DNA of 32,208 nt from JAOTWJ01 sp036398175. GTDB lineage: Bacteria > Gemmatimonadota > Gemmatimonadetes > Gemmatimonadales > GWC2-71-9. The notes under the pieces were generated by a model. It saw only the letters and a list, made by a program, of their open reading frames with translations, ran no database searches and was not told the origin of the DNA. The position numbers and the translations under genes were made by a program. The stretch is from the NCBI GenBank assembly GCA_036398175.1, contig DASWHL010000014.1, positions 1-32,208 of the forward strand, given 5' to 3'. Shown here piece after piece: positions 5,652-13,248 of the stretch; position 1 is the stretch's first letter; every line of letters begins with the position of its first letter.

Positions 5652-8480
5652 ATGTCCGCGCTGATCGAGCGGCTGCGTGCCGCGCTGGGAGCCGAGTACG
5701 ACGTGGAGCGCGAGCTCGCCGCCGGCGGGATGGGCGTGGTGTTCCTCGGGCGGGAACGGGCGTTGGACCGGGCCGTGGCCATCAAGGTCCTGCGGCCGGA
5801 GCAGGCGACCGCCGTGGCCGCCGAGCGCTTCCAGCGGGAAGCACGGCTGCTGGCGGCCGTGAGCCACTCCAACGTGGTGACCATCCATCGCGTCGGTGAA
5901 GCGGGCGGCCTGTTCTACCTCGTGATGGAGCGGCTCGAGGGGACGCTGGCCGAGCGGCTCGCCCGGGGTCCCCTGCCCGCCTCCGACGTCGTGCGCATCG
6001 CCCGTGAAGTACTGGACGGCCTGGCGCGGGTGCACGACCGCGGGATCGTGCACCGGGACATCAAACCCTCCAACATCTTCCTGCGCGACGACGGTCGCGC
6101 CGTGCTGGGCGATTTCGGCATCGCGCGCAGCCTGGCCAGCGGCGACGGCGCGCTCACCGTCACCGGATTCTCGCCGGGAACGCCGGCCTACATGGCGCCC
6201 GAGCAGTTCGCGACGGCCAACGTGGGTCCCGCGGCCGACCTGTACGCGCTGGGCATGGTGTGCTACGAGGCGGTGACCGGGCGGCGGTGGGCCGGTGCGG
6301 ACCCGCGCGCGGGCGAGTGGGGGGGCGTCCCGTCCCGTCTGCGCGCGGCGCTGGAGCGCGCCCTGGCGCTCGAACCCGCGGCCCGGTGGCCGGACGCCCG
6401 GGCGATGGTCCGCGCGCTCGCCGGCTCCGACCGCGCCGGGCGGGGCCTGTGGGCTGCCGCGGGGACGGCGGCGGTCGTGATGGTCCTGGCCCTGCTGCTC
6501 CTCCCCCGGGGTCCGGAGGAGCCGCCCGCCGAGAGCGACGTGGCGGTGCTGCCGCTCGCCGTCGCGGACGGGGATCCGGGAGCCACCGCGCTCCTCGACT
6601 ACCTGATCGAGGGCAACCTCACGCGGGCGTTTGGCGATTCCGGGCTGCGGGTGACGCCCGCCGCCCTCACCAGGCCGTGGGCGGCGCGCCGGGACGACGT
6701 GTTCGGGTCGTTGCCCGCCGGAACGTGGGACGATCTCCGCACCCGGAGCGTCGTGCGCGGGCGGGCCACCGTGACCGCCGACTCGATGGTCGTCGAGGCC
6801 GAGCTGGTCACCCGGGACGGCGCGGTGCGGGAGCTGACCCGGGTCACCGGCGCGGCGCACGATCAGGTCGCGCTCGGCCATCGCGTCGCGTTCGCGGTGG
6901 TGCGGGCGGTCCGCCCGGCGCTGGCGACGGCCTTTGTCGGCCTCCCCTCGAGGGATGTGGCCGCCGTCGCGGCCATGGTCTCGGCCGAGCGCGCGTTCGA
7001 GCGCGACAACTGGGCGGCCGCCGAGACGTTCTACGAGCGGGCCATCGCGCTGGACTCGTCGCTCGCGCTGGCGCAGTGGGGCCGGTACAACGTGCGGCGG
7101 TGGCGCCGGGCCACCACGATGGCGGACGTCGAGGCGCTCGGCGCGATGTATGCGCGGCATGCGGACGCGTTCGTGGGCCTGGACAGGCTGCTGATCGAGG
7201 CCGACCTCGCGCACACCGTTCCCGAGCGGCTCGCCATCTACCGGTCGGCCATTACCCGCTTCCCGTACGATCCCTATCCGCGCCTGCTGCTGGGCAACGA
7301 GCTGTTCCACCGGGGCGCCTTTGCCGACGAGGGGCTCGACCACGCCATCGCAGCCCTGGACTCGGCCGCCGCGGCCAACCCGTACGTCGCGTCCACGTAC
7401 TCGATGCTGGCCTGGGCGCTCACGCGACGCGGTGAGCCGGAGCGCGCGCGCCTGGCGCTCGCCGCCCACGCCGAGATCGCGCGGGCGCAACCCGAGGGCG
7501 ACTTCTGCATGGGATGCGTCCTCGACCTCGCGTGGGACGAGCGGTTCCTTCCGCCGGCGGACGCCGCCCGCGAACGCACCGAAGTCTTGTCCTCTCCGGA
7601 CGGGCCGTCGTCCCTGGTCCGCGCGGTCCGGCTTGGCCTGTCCTTCGGGCTGCCGGACGCGCAGTACGCGATTGGCGAGCAGTTGGCGGCGCTTCCGGAC
7701 GGCCGCATGCGCACGATCGGTCTCACGGCGCAGGCGCTGTCGCTCCTTGCCGGAGGACGGGTGGCCGCCGCCCTCGCGCGCCTCGACGACGCGGGCCGCG
7801 TGGCGGGCGATCCGGAGTTCGGGTTCGCGGCGGCGCAGTGGCGCGTGCTCCTGCCCGCCCTCGGCGTACCGGGGGTGACCGAGCCGGAACGCGCCGCCGG
7901 GCGCGCCCGCGTCGAAGGGGAACGCGATCCGCAGCGGACGGCCCGCGCGAATTGGACTCTGCTGCTGGACGCCCTCGCGCGCGGGACGCCGGACGTGGAA
8001 ACCCACCGGCAGGTGCTGCACGCCGCGCCGGGCGCCACCGGATTGCGGGCGCTCAGCGACGCGCTGGTGCTGGCCGCTCAGGGGGACACCACGCGGGCCC
8101 TCGCCCTGACGGACAGTCTTCGGCACCACGTGCTCGCGGCCTCCGTCGAGGATCCGATGCAGCGGGCCGTGCTGTTCCTGCGACGCGGGGAATGGCTCGC
8201 CCGCCGCGAGCCCGAGGCGGCGGACGCCGCGTGGGCATGGTACGAGAACGCCGACCTGGCCGGCTGGCCCGACGGCCACCCGCAGGCGGCCGAACTCGAC
8301 TGGGCCCTGGAGACGTTCGCGCGGGTGCAGCGAGCCCGGCTCGCCCGCGCGTCCCGCGGCCCGGCGGCCGCCTGCCGGTTCCTCCCGGACGCGGTGGCGC
8401 GCTGGGCCGGCGCGGACGCCGCGTACCGGCCGCTGCGGGACGAGCTGTCCGCGTGGATGGCGGCGTGCGCGCGCTCGTGA
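5652..8480 (+). CDS. Receptor-type serine/threonine kinase with FlgO/TolB-like and TPR-like ectodomain
   Basis: A 942-aa kinase. The cytosolic catalytic domain (about 16-257) has A-A-G-G-M-G-V-V (23-30), Lys45, H-R-D-I-K-P-S-N (134-141), D-F-G (154-156) and G-T-P-A-Y-M-A-P-E-Q (176-185). One transmembrane segment follows (about 266-284). Outside the membrane, D-V-A-V-L-P-L (296-302) opens a FlgO/TolB-N-like domain running to about residue 400. After that come helical pairs of TPR type; the segment A-E-R-A-F-E-R-D-N-W-A-A-A-E-T-F-Y is a clear example. Such receptors are expanded in Gemmatimonadota and Acidobacteriota. The ligand is unknown. It sits 29 bases upstream of a BTAD/AAA regulator, a plausible downstream target. 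Divergent from the UPF0173 gene. Confidence 0.9.
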   Translation: MSALIERLRAALGAEYDVERELAAGGMGVVFLGRERALDRAVAIKVLRPEQATAVAAERFQREARLLAAVSHSNVVTIHRVGEAGGLFYLVMERLEGTLAERLARGPLPASDVVRIAREVLDGLARVHDRGIVHRDIKPSNIFLRDDGRAVLGDFGIARSLASGDGALTVTGFSPGTPAYMAPEQFATANVGPAADLYALGMVCYEAVTGRRWAGADPRAGEWGGVPSRLRAALERALALEPAARWPDARAMVRALAGSDRAGRGLWAAAGTAAVVMVLALLLLPRGPEEPPAESDVAVLPLAVADGDPGATALLDYLIEGNLTRAFGDSGLRVTPAALTRPWAARRDDVFGSLPAGTWDDLRTRSVVRGRATVTADSMVVEAELVTRDGAVRELTRVTGAAHDQVALGHRVAFAVVRAVRPALATAFVGLPSRDVAAVAAMVSAERAFERDNWAAAETFYERAIALDSSLALAQWGRYNVRRWRRATTMADVEALGAMYARHADAFVGLDRLLIEADLAHTVPERLAIYRSAITRFPYDPYPRLLLGNELFHRGAFADEGLDHAIAALDSAAAANPYVASTYSMLAWALTRRGEPERARLALAAHAEIARAQPEGDFCMGCVLDLAWDERFLPPADAARERTEVLSSPDGPSSLVRAVRLGLSFGLPDAQYAIGEQLAALPDGRMRTIGLTAQALSLLAGGRVAAALARLDDAGRVAGDPEFGFAAAQWRVLLPALGVPGVTEPERAAGRARVEGERDPQRTARANWTLLLDALARGTPDVETHRQVLHAAPGATGLRALSDALVLAAQGDTTRALALTDSLRHHVLAASVEDPMQRAVLFLRRGEWLARREPEAADAAWAWYENADLAGWPDGHPQAAELDWALETFARVQRARLARASRGPAAACRFLPDAVARWAGADAAYRPLRDELSAWMAACARS

Positions 8481-8496
8481 ACAACCGCCGCCGCCG

Positions 8497-8513
8497 GCAT
8501 CGGTAACCGATGC
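8497..8513. promoter_or_regulatory. Perfect 17-bp palindrome over the BTAD gene start codon
   Basis: Arms GCATCGGT (8497-8504) and ACCGATGC (8506-8513) around one central A. The ATG of the regulator (8510-8512) is inside the right arm and no Shine-Dalgarno sequence is visible, so it could be an operator or a start-masking hairpin. Confidence 0.45.
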
Positions 8514-10411
8514 TCCACCTGCGGTTGCTCGGACCACCCGACCTCACCGTGGACGGCGCCGCCGCGCCCGCGGAGCTGCTCTGGCGCAAGCACCTGGCCC
8601 TGCTCGCGTACCTGGCGCTGTCGCCGCGGCGCGCGCGCACGCGCGATCATCTCGTGGGTCTCCTGTGGGGCGACAAGGCGGAGACGTCGGCGCGGCACTC
8701 GCTGCGGGAGGCCATGCGCGTGATCCGCCAGGCGCTGGGGCCGGACGCCCTCGAAACCGAAGGCCAGCTGATCCGGCTCTCGGCTCAGGGCGTGCGGATG
8801 GACACCGAGGACTTCGACACGTGCGCCGCGCGCGGGGCCTGGGAGGAGGCCGTCACGCTGGCCGCGGGCGAGTTCATGGAGGGCTTCGGCGTTCCGGGTG
8901 CGTCGCCGTTCGAGGACTGGCTCACGGCCACACGCGCCGAATGGCGACGCCGCCTGACCGACGCCGCCGTACATGTGGCGCGCGCCTGCCTCCGGGCCGG
9001 ACGGATTGACGACGCCCGGCGTGCGGCCGGCCGCGCGCTCGCGGCGGAGCCGCTGTCCGATCTGGCCGTGCAGACGGCCATGCATGCGGAGGTGCTGGCC
9101 GGCGACCCCGCGGCCGCCGCCCAGGTGTTCGGGACCTTCGAACGGCGCTCCCAGGAGGCCGGGACGGCGCCGGGCGCGGAGACGGTGGCGCTCGCGGCGC
9201 GCATCCACGGTGGGCGCGCCCGCGCCAGGCCGGCGCGCGCGCGCGGCCAGGAGTCCTGGACGCGACGGGCGCCGCTGGTGGGCCGCGCCGCGGCGCTCGA
9301 GGCGCTCCTGGACCTCTGGGATACCGTGGCGGCCGGTGCCGGGGCGGCGGTGGCCATCGTGGACGGGGATCTGGGGCAGGGAAAGACGCGGATCCTGGAG
9401 GAAGTCGCGGGGCGCGTGACGCTCGACGGCGGCACGGTGGCACGCGCGCTTGCCGTCCGCACGGACCGGGACGAGCCGGGGAGCGGTATTCTGGGGCTCG
9501 CGCGGGGCGGGCTGCTCGACGCCCCGGGGGTCGCCGCCGCCGCGGAGGCCGCGCTCGCCAGCGTCGGCGGCCGGCTGGCCGAGTGGGCGGACCGGTTCCC
9601 GGGCGCCCGCGGCGACGGCGCGATGTCGCTGGCGCGGGCCTTCCGCGAGATCGTCCTGGCCGCGGTGGAGGACCAGCCGCTCGTCCTGGCGGTGGACGAG
9701 GCCCATTGGCTGGACGACGAGACGTCCGACACGCTCCTCGCCGTTGCCCGCGACGCCCGCGCGAAGCCGCTGCTCCTGCTGCTCACGGTCATGCCGAGCG
9801 CGCAGTCCCCCGTGCTGGATGACCTCCGGGCGGCCATCGGCGGTGCGCTGCACGGTCGCACCGTCCTGCTCGAGCCGCTCGACACGACCGCCCTGCGCGC
9901 GCTCGCCGAATGGGCCCTGCCGGCGTACGCGCCGGACGCGCTGAGCCGGGTGACCCGCCGATTGGCGAACGACACGGCCGGGATTCCCCTGCTCGCCATC
10001 GAGCTGCTGCACGCCATTACCCTGGGACTCGAGCCCGACGACACGGGCATCGTGTGGCCGGCGCCGGCCCGGACGCTGAGCCAGACCCTCCCCGCCGACC
10101 TCCCCGACAGTGTCGTCGCCGCCGTTCGGGTGGGATTCCGCGGCCTGACGGCGCCCGCGCAGCGGGTGCTGGCCGGCATGGCGGTGCTGTCGGAGCGTGT
10201 CACCGAGGAGGCGGTCTGCCGCGCGGTGGAAATGCCGCTCGACGAGGCCCGTCGCGCGCTCGACGAGCTGGAGTGGCAGCGCTGGGTCACCTCGGACGCG
10301 CGCGGTTACGCGTTCGTCGCGCGCATCGTCCGGGATATCATCGGGCGCGACATGCTCACGCCGGGGCAGCGGCGCCGGATCGAGGCCGCGGGCGGGGGGC
10401 CGGGACGGTAA
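8510..10411 (+). CDS. BTAD-domain transcriptional regulator with AAA ATPase module
   Basis: A 633-aa regulator of the SARP/AfsR type. Residues 1-95 form an OmpR-like winged helix (starting M-L-H-L-R-L-L-G-P-P). Residues 100-230 are the BTAD helical domain, with E-D-F-D near its start. From 255 there is an STAND/AAA ATPase: V-G-R (257-259), Walker A G-D-L-G-Q-G-K-T (286-293) and Walker B L-V-L-A-V-D-E-A-H-W-L-D (391-402). The protein ends soon after the winged-helix lid of the ATPase; the long C-terminal TPR array common in such proteins is missing. It probably activates transcription once a signal is sensed, and its position behind a receptor kinase suggests phospho-control (inference). A terminator hairpin begins three bases after its stop. 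Confidence 0.88.
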   Translation: MLHLRLLGPPDLTVDGAAAPAELLWRKHLALLAYLALSPRRARTRDHLVGLLWGDKAETSARHSLREAMRVIRQALGPDALETEGQLIRLSAQGVRMDTEDFDTCAARGAWEEAVTLAAGEFMEGFGVPGASPFEDWLTATRAEWRRRLTDAAVHVARACLRAGRIDDARRAAGRALAAEPLSDLAVQTAMHAEVLAGDPAAAAQVFGTFERRSQEAGTAPGAETVALAARIHGGRARARPARARGQESWTRRAPLVGRAAALEALLDLWDTVAAGAGAAVAIVDGDLGQGKTRILEEVAGRVTLDGGTVARALAVRTDRDEPGSGILGLARGGLLDAPGVAAAAEAALASVGGRLAEWADRFPGARGDGAMSLARAFREIVLAAVEDQPLVLAVDEAHWLDDETSDTLLAVARDARAKPLLLLLTVMPSAQSPVLDDLRAAIGGALHGRTVLLEPLDTTALRALAEWALPAYAPDALSRVTRRLANDTAGIPLLAIELLHAITLGLEPDDTGIVWPAPARTLSQTLPADLPDSVVAAVRVGFRGLTAPAQRVLAGMAVLSERVTEEAVCRAVEMPLDEARRALDELEWQRWVTSDARGYAFVARIVRDIIGRDMLTPGQRRRIEAAGGGPGR

Positions 10412-10413
10412 AA

Positions 10414-10441
10414 CGGCCGCGGGGAGGTTCCCCCGCGGCCG
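10414..10441 (-). terminator. Intrinsic terminator, strongest for the minus strand
   Basis: Perfect 11-bp stem (CGGCCGCGGGG at 10414-10424 with its complement at 10431-10441) and a 6-nt loop. Read on the minus strand it is followed by TTTTA, ending cytochrome transcription. On the plus strand it has only a short pyrimidine-rich tail but may still stop the BTAD transcript. Confidence 0.75.
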
Positions 10442-10468
10442 CTCGTTCCATCCGGACCGCCAACCGCG

Positions 10469-10915
10469 TCAGCCGCGCAGGCTGAACACGTATGCCGCGA
10501 CGGCGTTGGCCTGGTCGTCGGTGATGGCGGCACCGCCCTTGGGGGGCATCGCCACCCCGGTCTTGGACTCGTCGGCGCCCACGCCCTTCAGGATCTGCGC
10601 CACGATGGCGTCGTAGGAGCCATCGCTGTGCAGCCATTCCCCGTCGCCGAGGGCGGGCCCGAGGCCGGTGACCCCCGTGCCGTTCTGCCCGTGGCACGTG
10701 TAGCAGATGCCGGCGCCGTGGTAGAGGGTCTTGCCCTCCTCGACCATGGCCGGCGTCACGCCGGCGGGAAGCTCACCCGCGGGCAGCGCGGCGGGCGCCG
10801 CGGCCGTCGCCTCGGGAGGTCCGGGTGCGGCTTCGGCCTGCTGCTGCTCACCACCGCCACACGCGGCCAGGCCGAGCGCGAGCGCTGCCAGCAGGGCGTG
10901 ACTCGTGTTGGACAT
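10469..10915 (-). CDS. Monoheme cytochrome c lipoprotein
   Basis: A 148-aa class I c-type cytochrome anchored by lipid. The signal ends L-G-L-A-A-C-G-G-G with Cys19 as the lipidation site, followed by a Gln/Ala/Pro-rich tether (20-50). Heme attachment is C-Y-T-C-H (71-75); the distal ligand is probably Met123 in V-A-M-P-P-K-G-G. GAGG lies a few bases upstream of the ATG. It would carry electrons in the periplasm between a reductase and an oxidase or other acceptor. The heme domain is closely similar to that encoded at 11064-11450, sharing the L-P-A-G-V-T start, E-W-L-H-S and S-K-T-G-V-A-M-P-P-K-G-G-A-A, so the two are a tandem duplication. A strong terminator lies downstream. Confidence 0.9.
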   Translation of the reverse strand: MSNTSHALLAALALGLAACGGGEQQQAEAAPGPPEATAAAPAALPAGELPAGVTPAMVEEGKTLYHGAGICYTCHGQNGTGVTGLGPALGDGEWLHSDGSYDAIVAQILKGVGADESKTGVAMPPKGGAAITDDQANAVAAYVFSLRG

Positions 10916-10939
10916 CGGTTCCTCGCTCCGTTGAGAAGG

Positions 10940-11026
10940 CTAGAAGTTGACGCTGACCTGCGACACTAATGCATACTCGGAATCCCCCAACTTCGGTAGC
11001 CAGACGTCCACGTTGACGTAGACCAT
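10940..11026 (-). pseudogene. Possible remnant of an outer-membrane beta-barrel C-terminus
   Basis: Between the two cytochrome genes the minus strand reads M-V-Y-V-N-V-D-V-W-L-P, a short turn, then E-Y-A-L-V-S-Q-V-S-V-N-F-stop. Alternating hydrophobic residues in two strands and a final Phe are typical of the last hairpin of outer-membrane barrels. The frame is open upstream only into the overlapping cytochrome gene, and codon third positions are AT-rich. No start or ribosome site is seen. It may be chance, but the pattern is striking for 28 codons. Confidence 0.3.
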
Positions 11027-11063
11027 ACTCCGAGTGTGGAGGTGAAGGATCGCGCGGCGCCCG

Positions 11064-11450
11064 TTACTTGGTGGCGCGGGGGCCGAGACTCCAGACGTAG
11101 GCGGCCACGGCGCGGATCTGCGCGTCCGTCAAGGCGGCACCTCCCTTGGGCGGCATGGCGACGCCCGTCTTGGACTTGTTCGCCGGCACGCCGGCCGTGA
11201 TCTGCGCGACCAGCGCGTCATACGTGCCGTTGCTGTGAAGCCACTCGGCGTCGGTGAGATTGGGCCCCAGTCCGGCAGTGCCCTTGGCCTGCGGTCCGTG
11301 GCAGGCGGCGCACAGACCCGCGCCGGCGTAGATCTTCTGCCCTTCGGTGATCATCGCGCTGGTGACCCCCGCCGGCAGTGAATCCGCCCGCTGCGCGGTC
11401 AGCGGAGCTACCCACGCGAGGGTGACGATGGCGAGCACGCGGAAACGCAC
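11064..11450 (-). CDS. Monoheme cytochrome c, periplasmic
   Basis: A 128-aa paralogue of the lipoprotein cytochrome at 10469. The N-terminus M-R-F-R-V-L-A-I-V-T-L-A-W-V-A-P-L-T-A-Q is a cleavable signal peptide without a lipobox, so this copy should be soluble. Heme motif C-A-A-C-H (47-51); distal ligand probably Met99 in V-A-M-P-P-K-G-G. The GTG start at 11450 is chosen because GGGAGG (11456-11461) stands five bases before it and the signal peptide begins there; a longer open frame to 11486 would add twelve polar residues in front of the signal. It lies about 100 bases downstream of the DUF2892 gene and may share its transcript. Its role is electron transfer; partners are unknown. Confidence 0.88.
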   Translation of the reverse strand: MRFRVLAIVTLAWVAPLTAQRADSLPAGVTSAMITEGQKIYAGAGLCAACHGPQAKGTAGLGPNLTDAEWLHSNGTYDALVAQITAGVPANKSKTGVAMPPKGGAALTDAQIRAVAAYVWSLGPRATK

Positions 11451-11455
11451 ACGAG

Positions 11456-11461
11456 CCTCCC
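11456..11461 (-). promoter_or_regulatory. Shine-Dalgarno GGGAGG that decides the cytochrome c GTG start
   Basis: Five bases from GTG 11450. It excludes the upstream in-frame ATG at 11486 as the likely start. Confidence 0.65.
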
Positions 11462-11551
11462 GACGAAAAGTGGCCCCGCACGGCACGGAGCCACCAATCT
11501 AACACCCGGATCGGCCGGGACGTTCCGTGGCGTCGGAAGGCCGCACCCCGC

Positions 11552-11767
11552 CTAGGCGCGGCGCTGACGAGGGGGCAGAGTCCCGATGTGGAATGCGCGA
11601 TAGAGCGGGCATTCGCGCGTGAGGGCCGTGGCCATCAGGATGATCCCGAGCAGAATGGCGGTGAACGAGAGATAGCCCGGGATCGTGGCAAAGATCCCGG
11701 CGCTCGCCAGCAGCACGGCAATCACGCCGCGCGTCACCGCGTCCTTCCGTCCCACGTTCCTGCTCAT
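11552..11767 (-). CDS. DUF2892 (YgaP-type) inner-membrane protein
   Basis: A 71-aa membrane protein with two helices: about residues 13-33 and 35-47. The pattern N-V-G-R-K-D-A-V-T-R near the start, the hydrophobic core and a closing T-A-L-T-R-E-C-P-L-Y-R-A-F fit the DUF2892 family, which also forms the membrane part of the rhodanese YgaP. The single Cys in the C-P-L-Y motif is conserved in the family. The function is not established. Upstream (11811-11854) lies a 22-bp direct repeat that could be a regulator site, and the preceding gene on the same strand is a histidine kinase. Confidence 0.85.
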   Translation of the reverse strand: MSRNVGRKDAVTRGVIAVLLASAGIFATIPGYLSFTAILLGIILMATALTRECPLYRAFHIGTLPPRQRRA

Positions 11768-11810
11768 GGCCCAGCTCCACCATCACGGTACATGGAAGGT
11801 CGTCCCGGCC

Positions 11811-11854
11811 GTGTGAACGGTCCGGGAAGGCGGTGTGAAAGAGTCGTAAAGGCG
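11811..11854. promoter_or_regulatory. Tandem 22-bp repeat, candidate response-regulator site
   Basis: Two adjacent units (11811-11832 and 11833-11854) both begin GTGTGAA and both end AAGGCG, with 16 of 22 positions identical. They lie 44-87 bases upstream of the DUF2892 ATG and just past the end of the histidine kinase gene. Direct repeats one or two helical turns apart are typical for OmpR-family regulators; binding is inferred. Confidence 0.4.
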
Positions 11855-11863
11855 GGCGCCCGG

Positions 11864-13237
11864 TCAGGCGCGCGGCAGCCCGACGGTGACGGCCAACCCG
11901 GTCGGTGACACCGGCCGGGCGGAGATGGTGCCGCGGTGCGCGCTCACGATGGCGGCGGCCACCGTGAGCCCGAGACCGGCGCCGCCCCGCCCGCGGGCGC
12001 TGTCGCCGCGGTAGAACCGCTCGAAGAGATGCGGCAGCACGTCGGCGGAAACCCCGGGTCCCTGGTCGGTGATGGTGACCAGGACGCTCCCCGGCTGCTC
12101 CGCGACCGTCACGTCCACGGGCGTGCCCGGGGGGGTATGGCGGACGGCGTTGTCCAACAGGTGATCCAGCACCAACTCGACCATCGGTCCGTCCACCCGC
12201 GCGGAACCGATGCCGTTGCCGGCGTACGTGATGGGATGGTCCGTGACCCGCTGCCGGAGGCGGCCCACCGCCCGTTCCACGAGGTCGGTCAGATCGGTCT
12301 CGCGCGGCTGGGGCGCGAGGTCGCCCGCCTCGATGCGGGCGAGCAGGAGCAGGGCGTCACTGATCGTGCCGAGGTGGTTCACCTCCTCGAGCACGCTGTG
12401 CAGGACCTGCTGGTACTGGTCGGCGCTGCGTGGGTGCCGCAGCGCCACTTCCACCTCGCCCTGCATGGCGGTGATCGGCGTGCGGAGGTCGTGTCCCACG
12501 TCCGCGATGATGCGGCGCTGCGCCAGCACTCCGCTATCGAGCCGCCCGAGCATGCCGTTCAACACGTTCACGAGGCGGTTGAACTCCTCGACCTGCGCGT
12601 GTGCCGTGATACGCTGGCCGGTGGCGCCCGGGGCGACGGCCTCCGCCTGCGCGGTGATCTCCTCCACCGGGCCCATGATGGACCGGGACAGCCACCCGGC
12701 GCCGAGCGTGGTGGCCACCGTGCCGAGCGTGACCGTGCCGAGCATCAGCAGGAACACCTGGCGGGCCGCCGCCTCGAGCGGCCCGAGCGACGCGCCCACC
12801 TGGAGCACCCGCGAGTCCCCAGGCAGCTCGTGCGCGAGGTCCACGTAGACGGAACGGAACTGCTCGCCGTGCACCGCGGTCGTGGACCAATACTCGCTGC
12901 CCGCCACGGCGCTGGCCAGCGCAACGGAATCGAAGGGCAGGGCCGCGGCGAGCGGGGTGTTCAGCTCGAGGGCCACGCCCGTCGAATCCCGCACGATCAC
13001 GAACCGATTCACGTGCTCCCGGAAGGCGGCGGGATCCGTGGCGGCCGGATGCCGGGGGAGGGGCCGGCCGTGGGCGATCACGGAGATCTCGAGGTGCGCC
13101 GCCGCGCCGAGCGCGCGGTCGAGCTCCTGCCGCAGGATGCGGCGGGCGCCGAGGAACGCCCAGAGCGCGATCACGAAGAGCGCGCTGAACATGGTGAAGC
13201 TGAACCGCACGGAGAGCGTGCGGCGGAGCGAGTGCAT
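11864..13237 (-). CDS. Membrane sensor histidine kinase
   Basis: A 457-aa two-component kinase. Transmembrane helix 1 is about 12-30, a periplasmic sensor loop follows to about 158, and helix 2 is about 160-182. A HAMP linker (183-236) joins it to the HisKA domain with D-V-G-H-D-L-R-T-P (phospho-acceptor His249) and an HATPase domain: N box L-L-D-N-A-V-R-H-T (Asn363), G1 D-Q-G-P-G (391-395), F box L-F-E-R-F-Y-R and G2 G-G-A-G-L-G-L (418-424). All catalytic boxes are intact. The gene begins 11 bases after the stop of the response regulator, so they form one operon and a cognate pair. The stimulus is unknown; the neighbouring redox proteins suggest an envelope or redox signal (inference). Confidence 0.92.
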   Translation of the reverse strand: MHSLRRTLSVRFSFTMFSALFVIALWAFLGARRILRQELDRALGAAAHLEISVIAHGRPLPRHPAATDPAAFREHVNRFVIVRDSTGVALELNTPLAAALPFDSVALASAVAGSEYWSTTAVHGEQFRSVYVDLAHELPGDSRVLQVGASLGPLEAAARQVFLLMLGTVTLGTVATTLGAGWLSRSIMGPVEEITAQAEAVAPGATGQRITAHAQVEEFNRLVNVLNGMLGRLDSGVLAQRRIIADVGHDLRTPITAMQGEVEVALRHPRSADQYQQVLHSVLEEVNHLGTISDALLLLARIEAGDLAPQPRETDLTDLVERAVGRLRQRVTDHPITYAGNGIGSARVDGPMVELVLDHLLDNAVRHTPPGTPVDVTVAEQPGSVLVTITDQGPGVSADVLPHLFERFYRGDSARGRGGAGLGLTVAAAIVSAHRGTISARPVSPTGLAVTVGLPRA

Positions 13238-13248
13238 CGTGTCTCGCG

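Noticed and set aside
5538..8537. Very long minus-strand open frame (999 codons) opposite the receptor kinase
   Set aside because: It is an antisense shadow made by GC-rich codon bias; its translation is rich in Arg, Gly, Pro and His with no domain, while the plus strand has a complete kinase.
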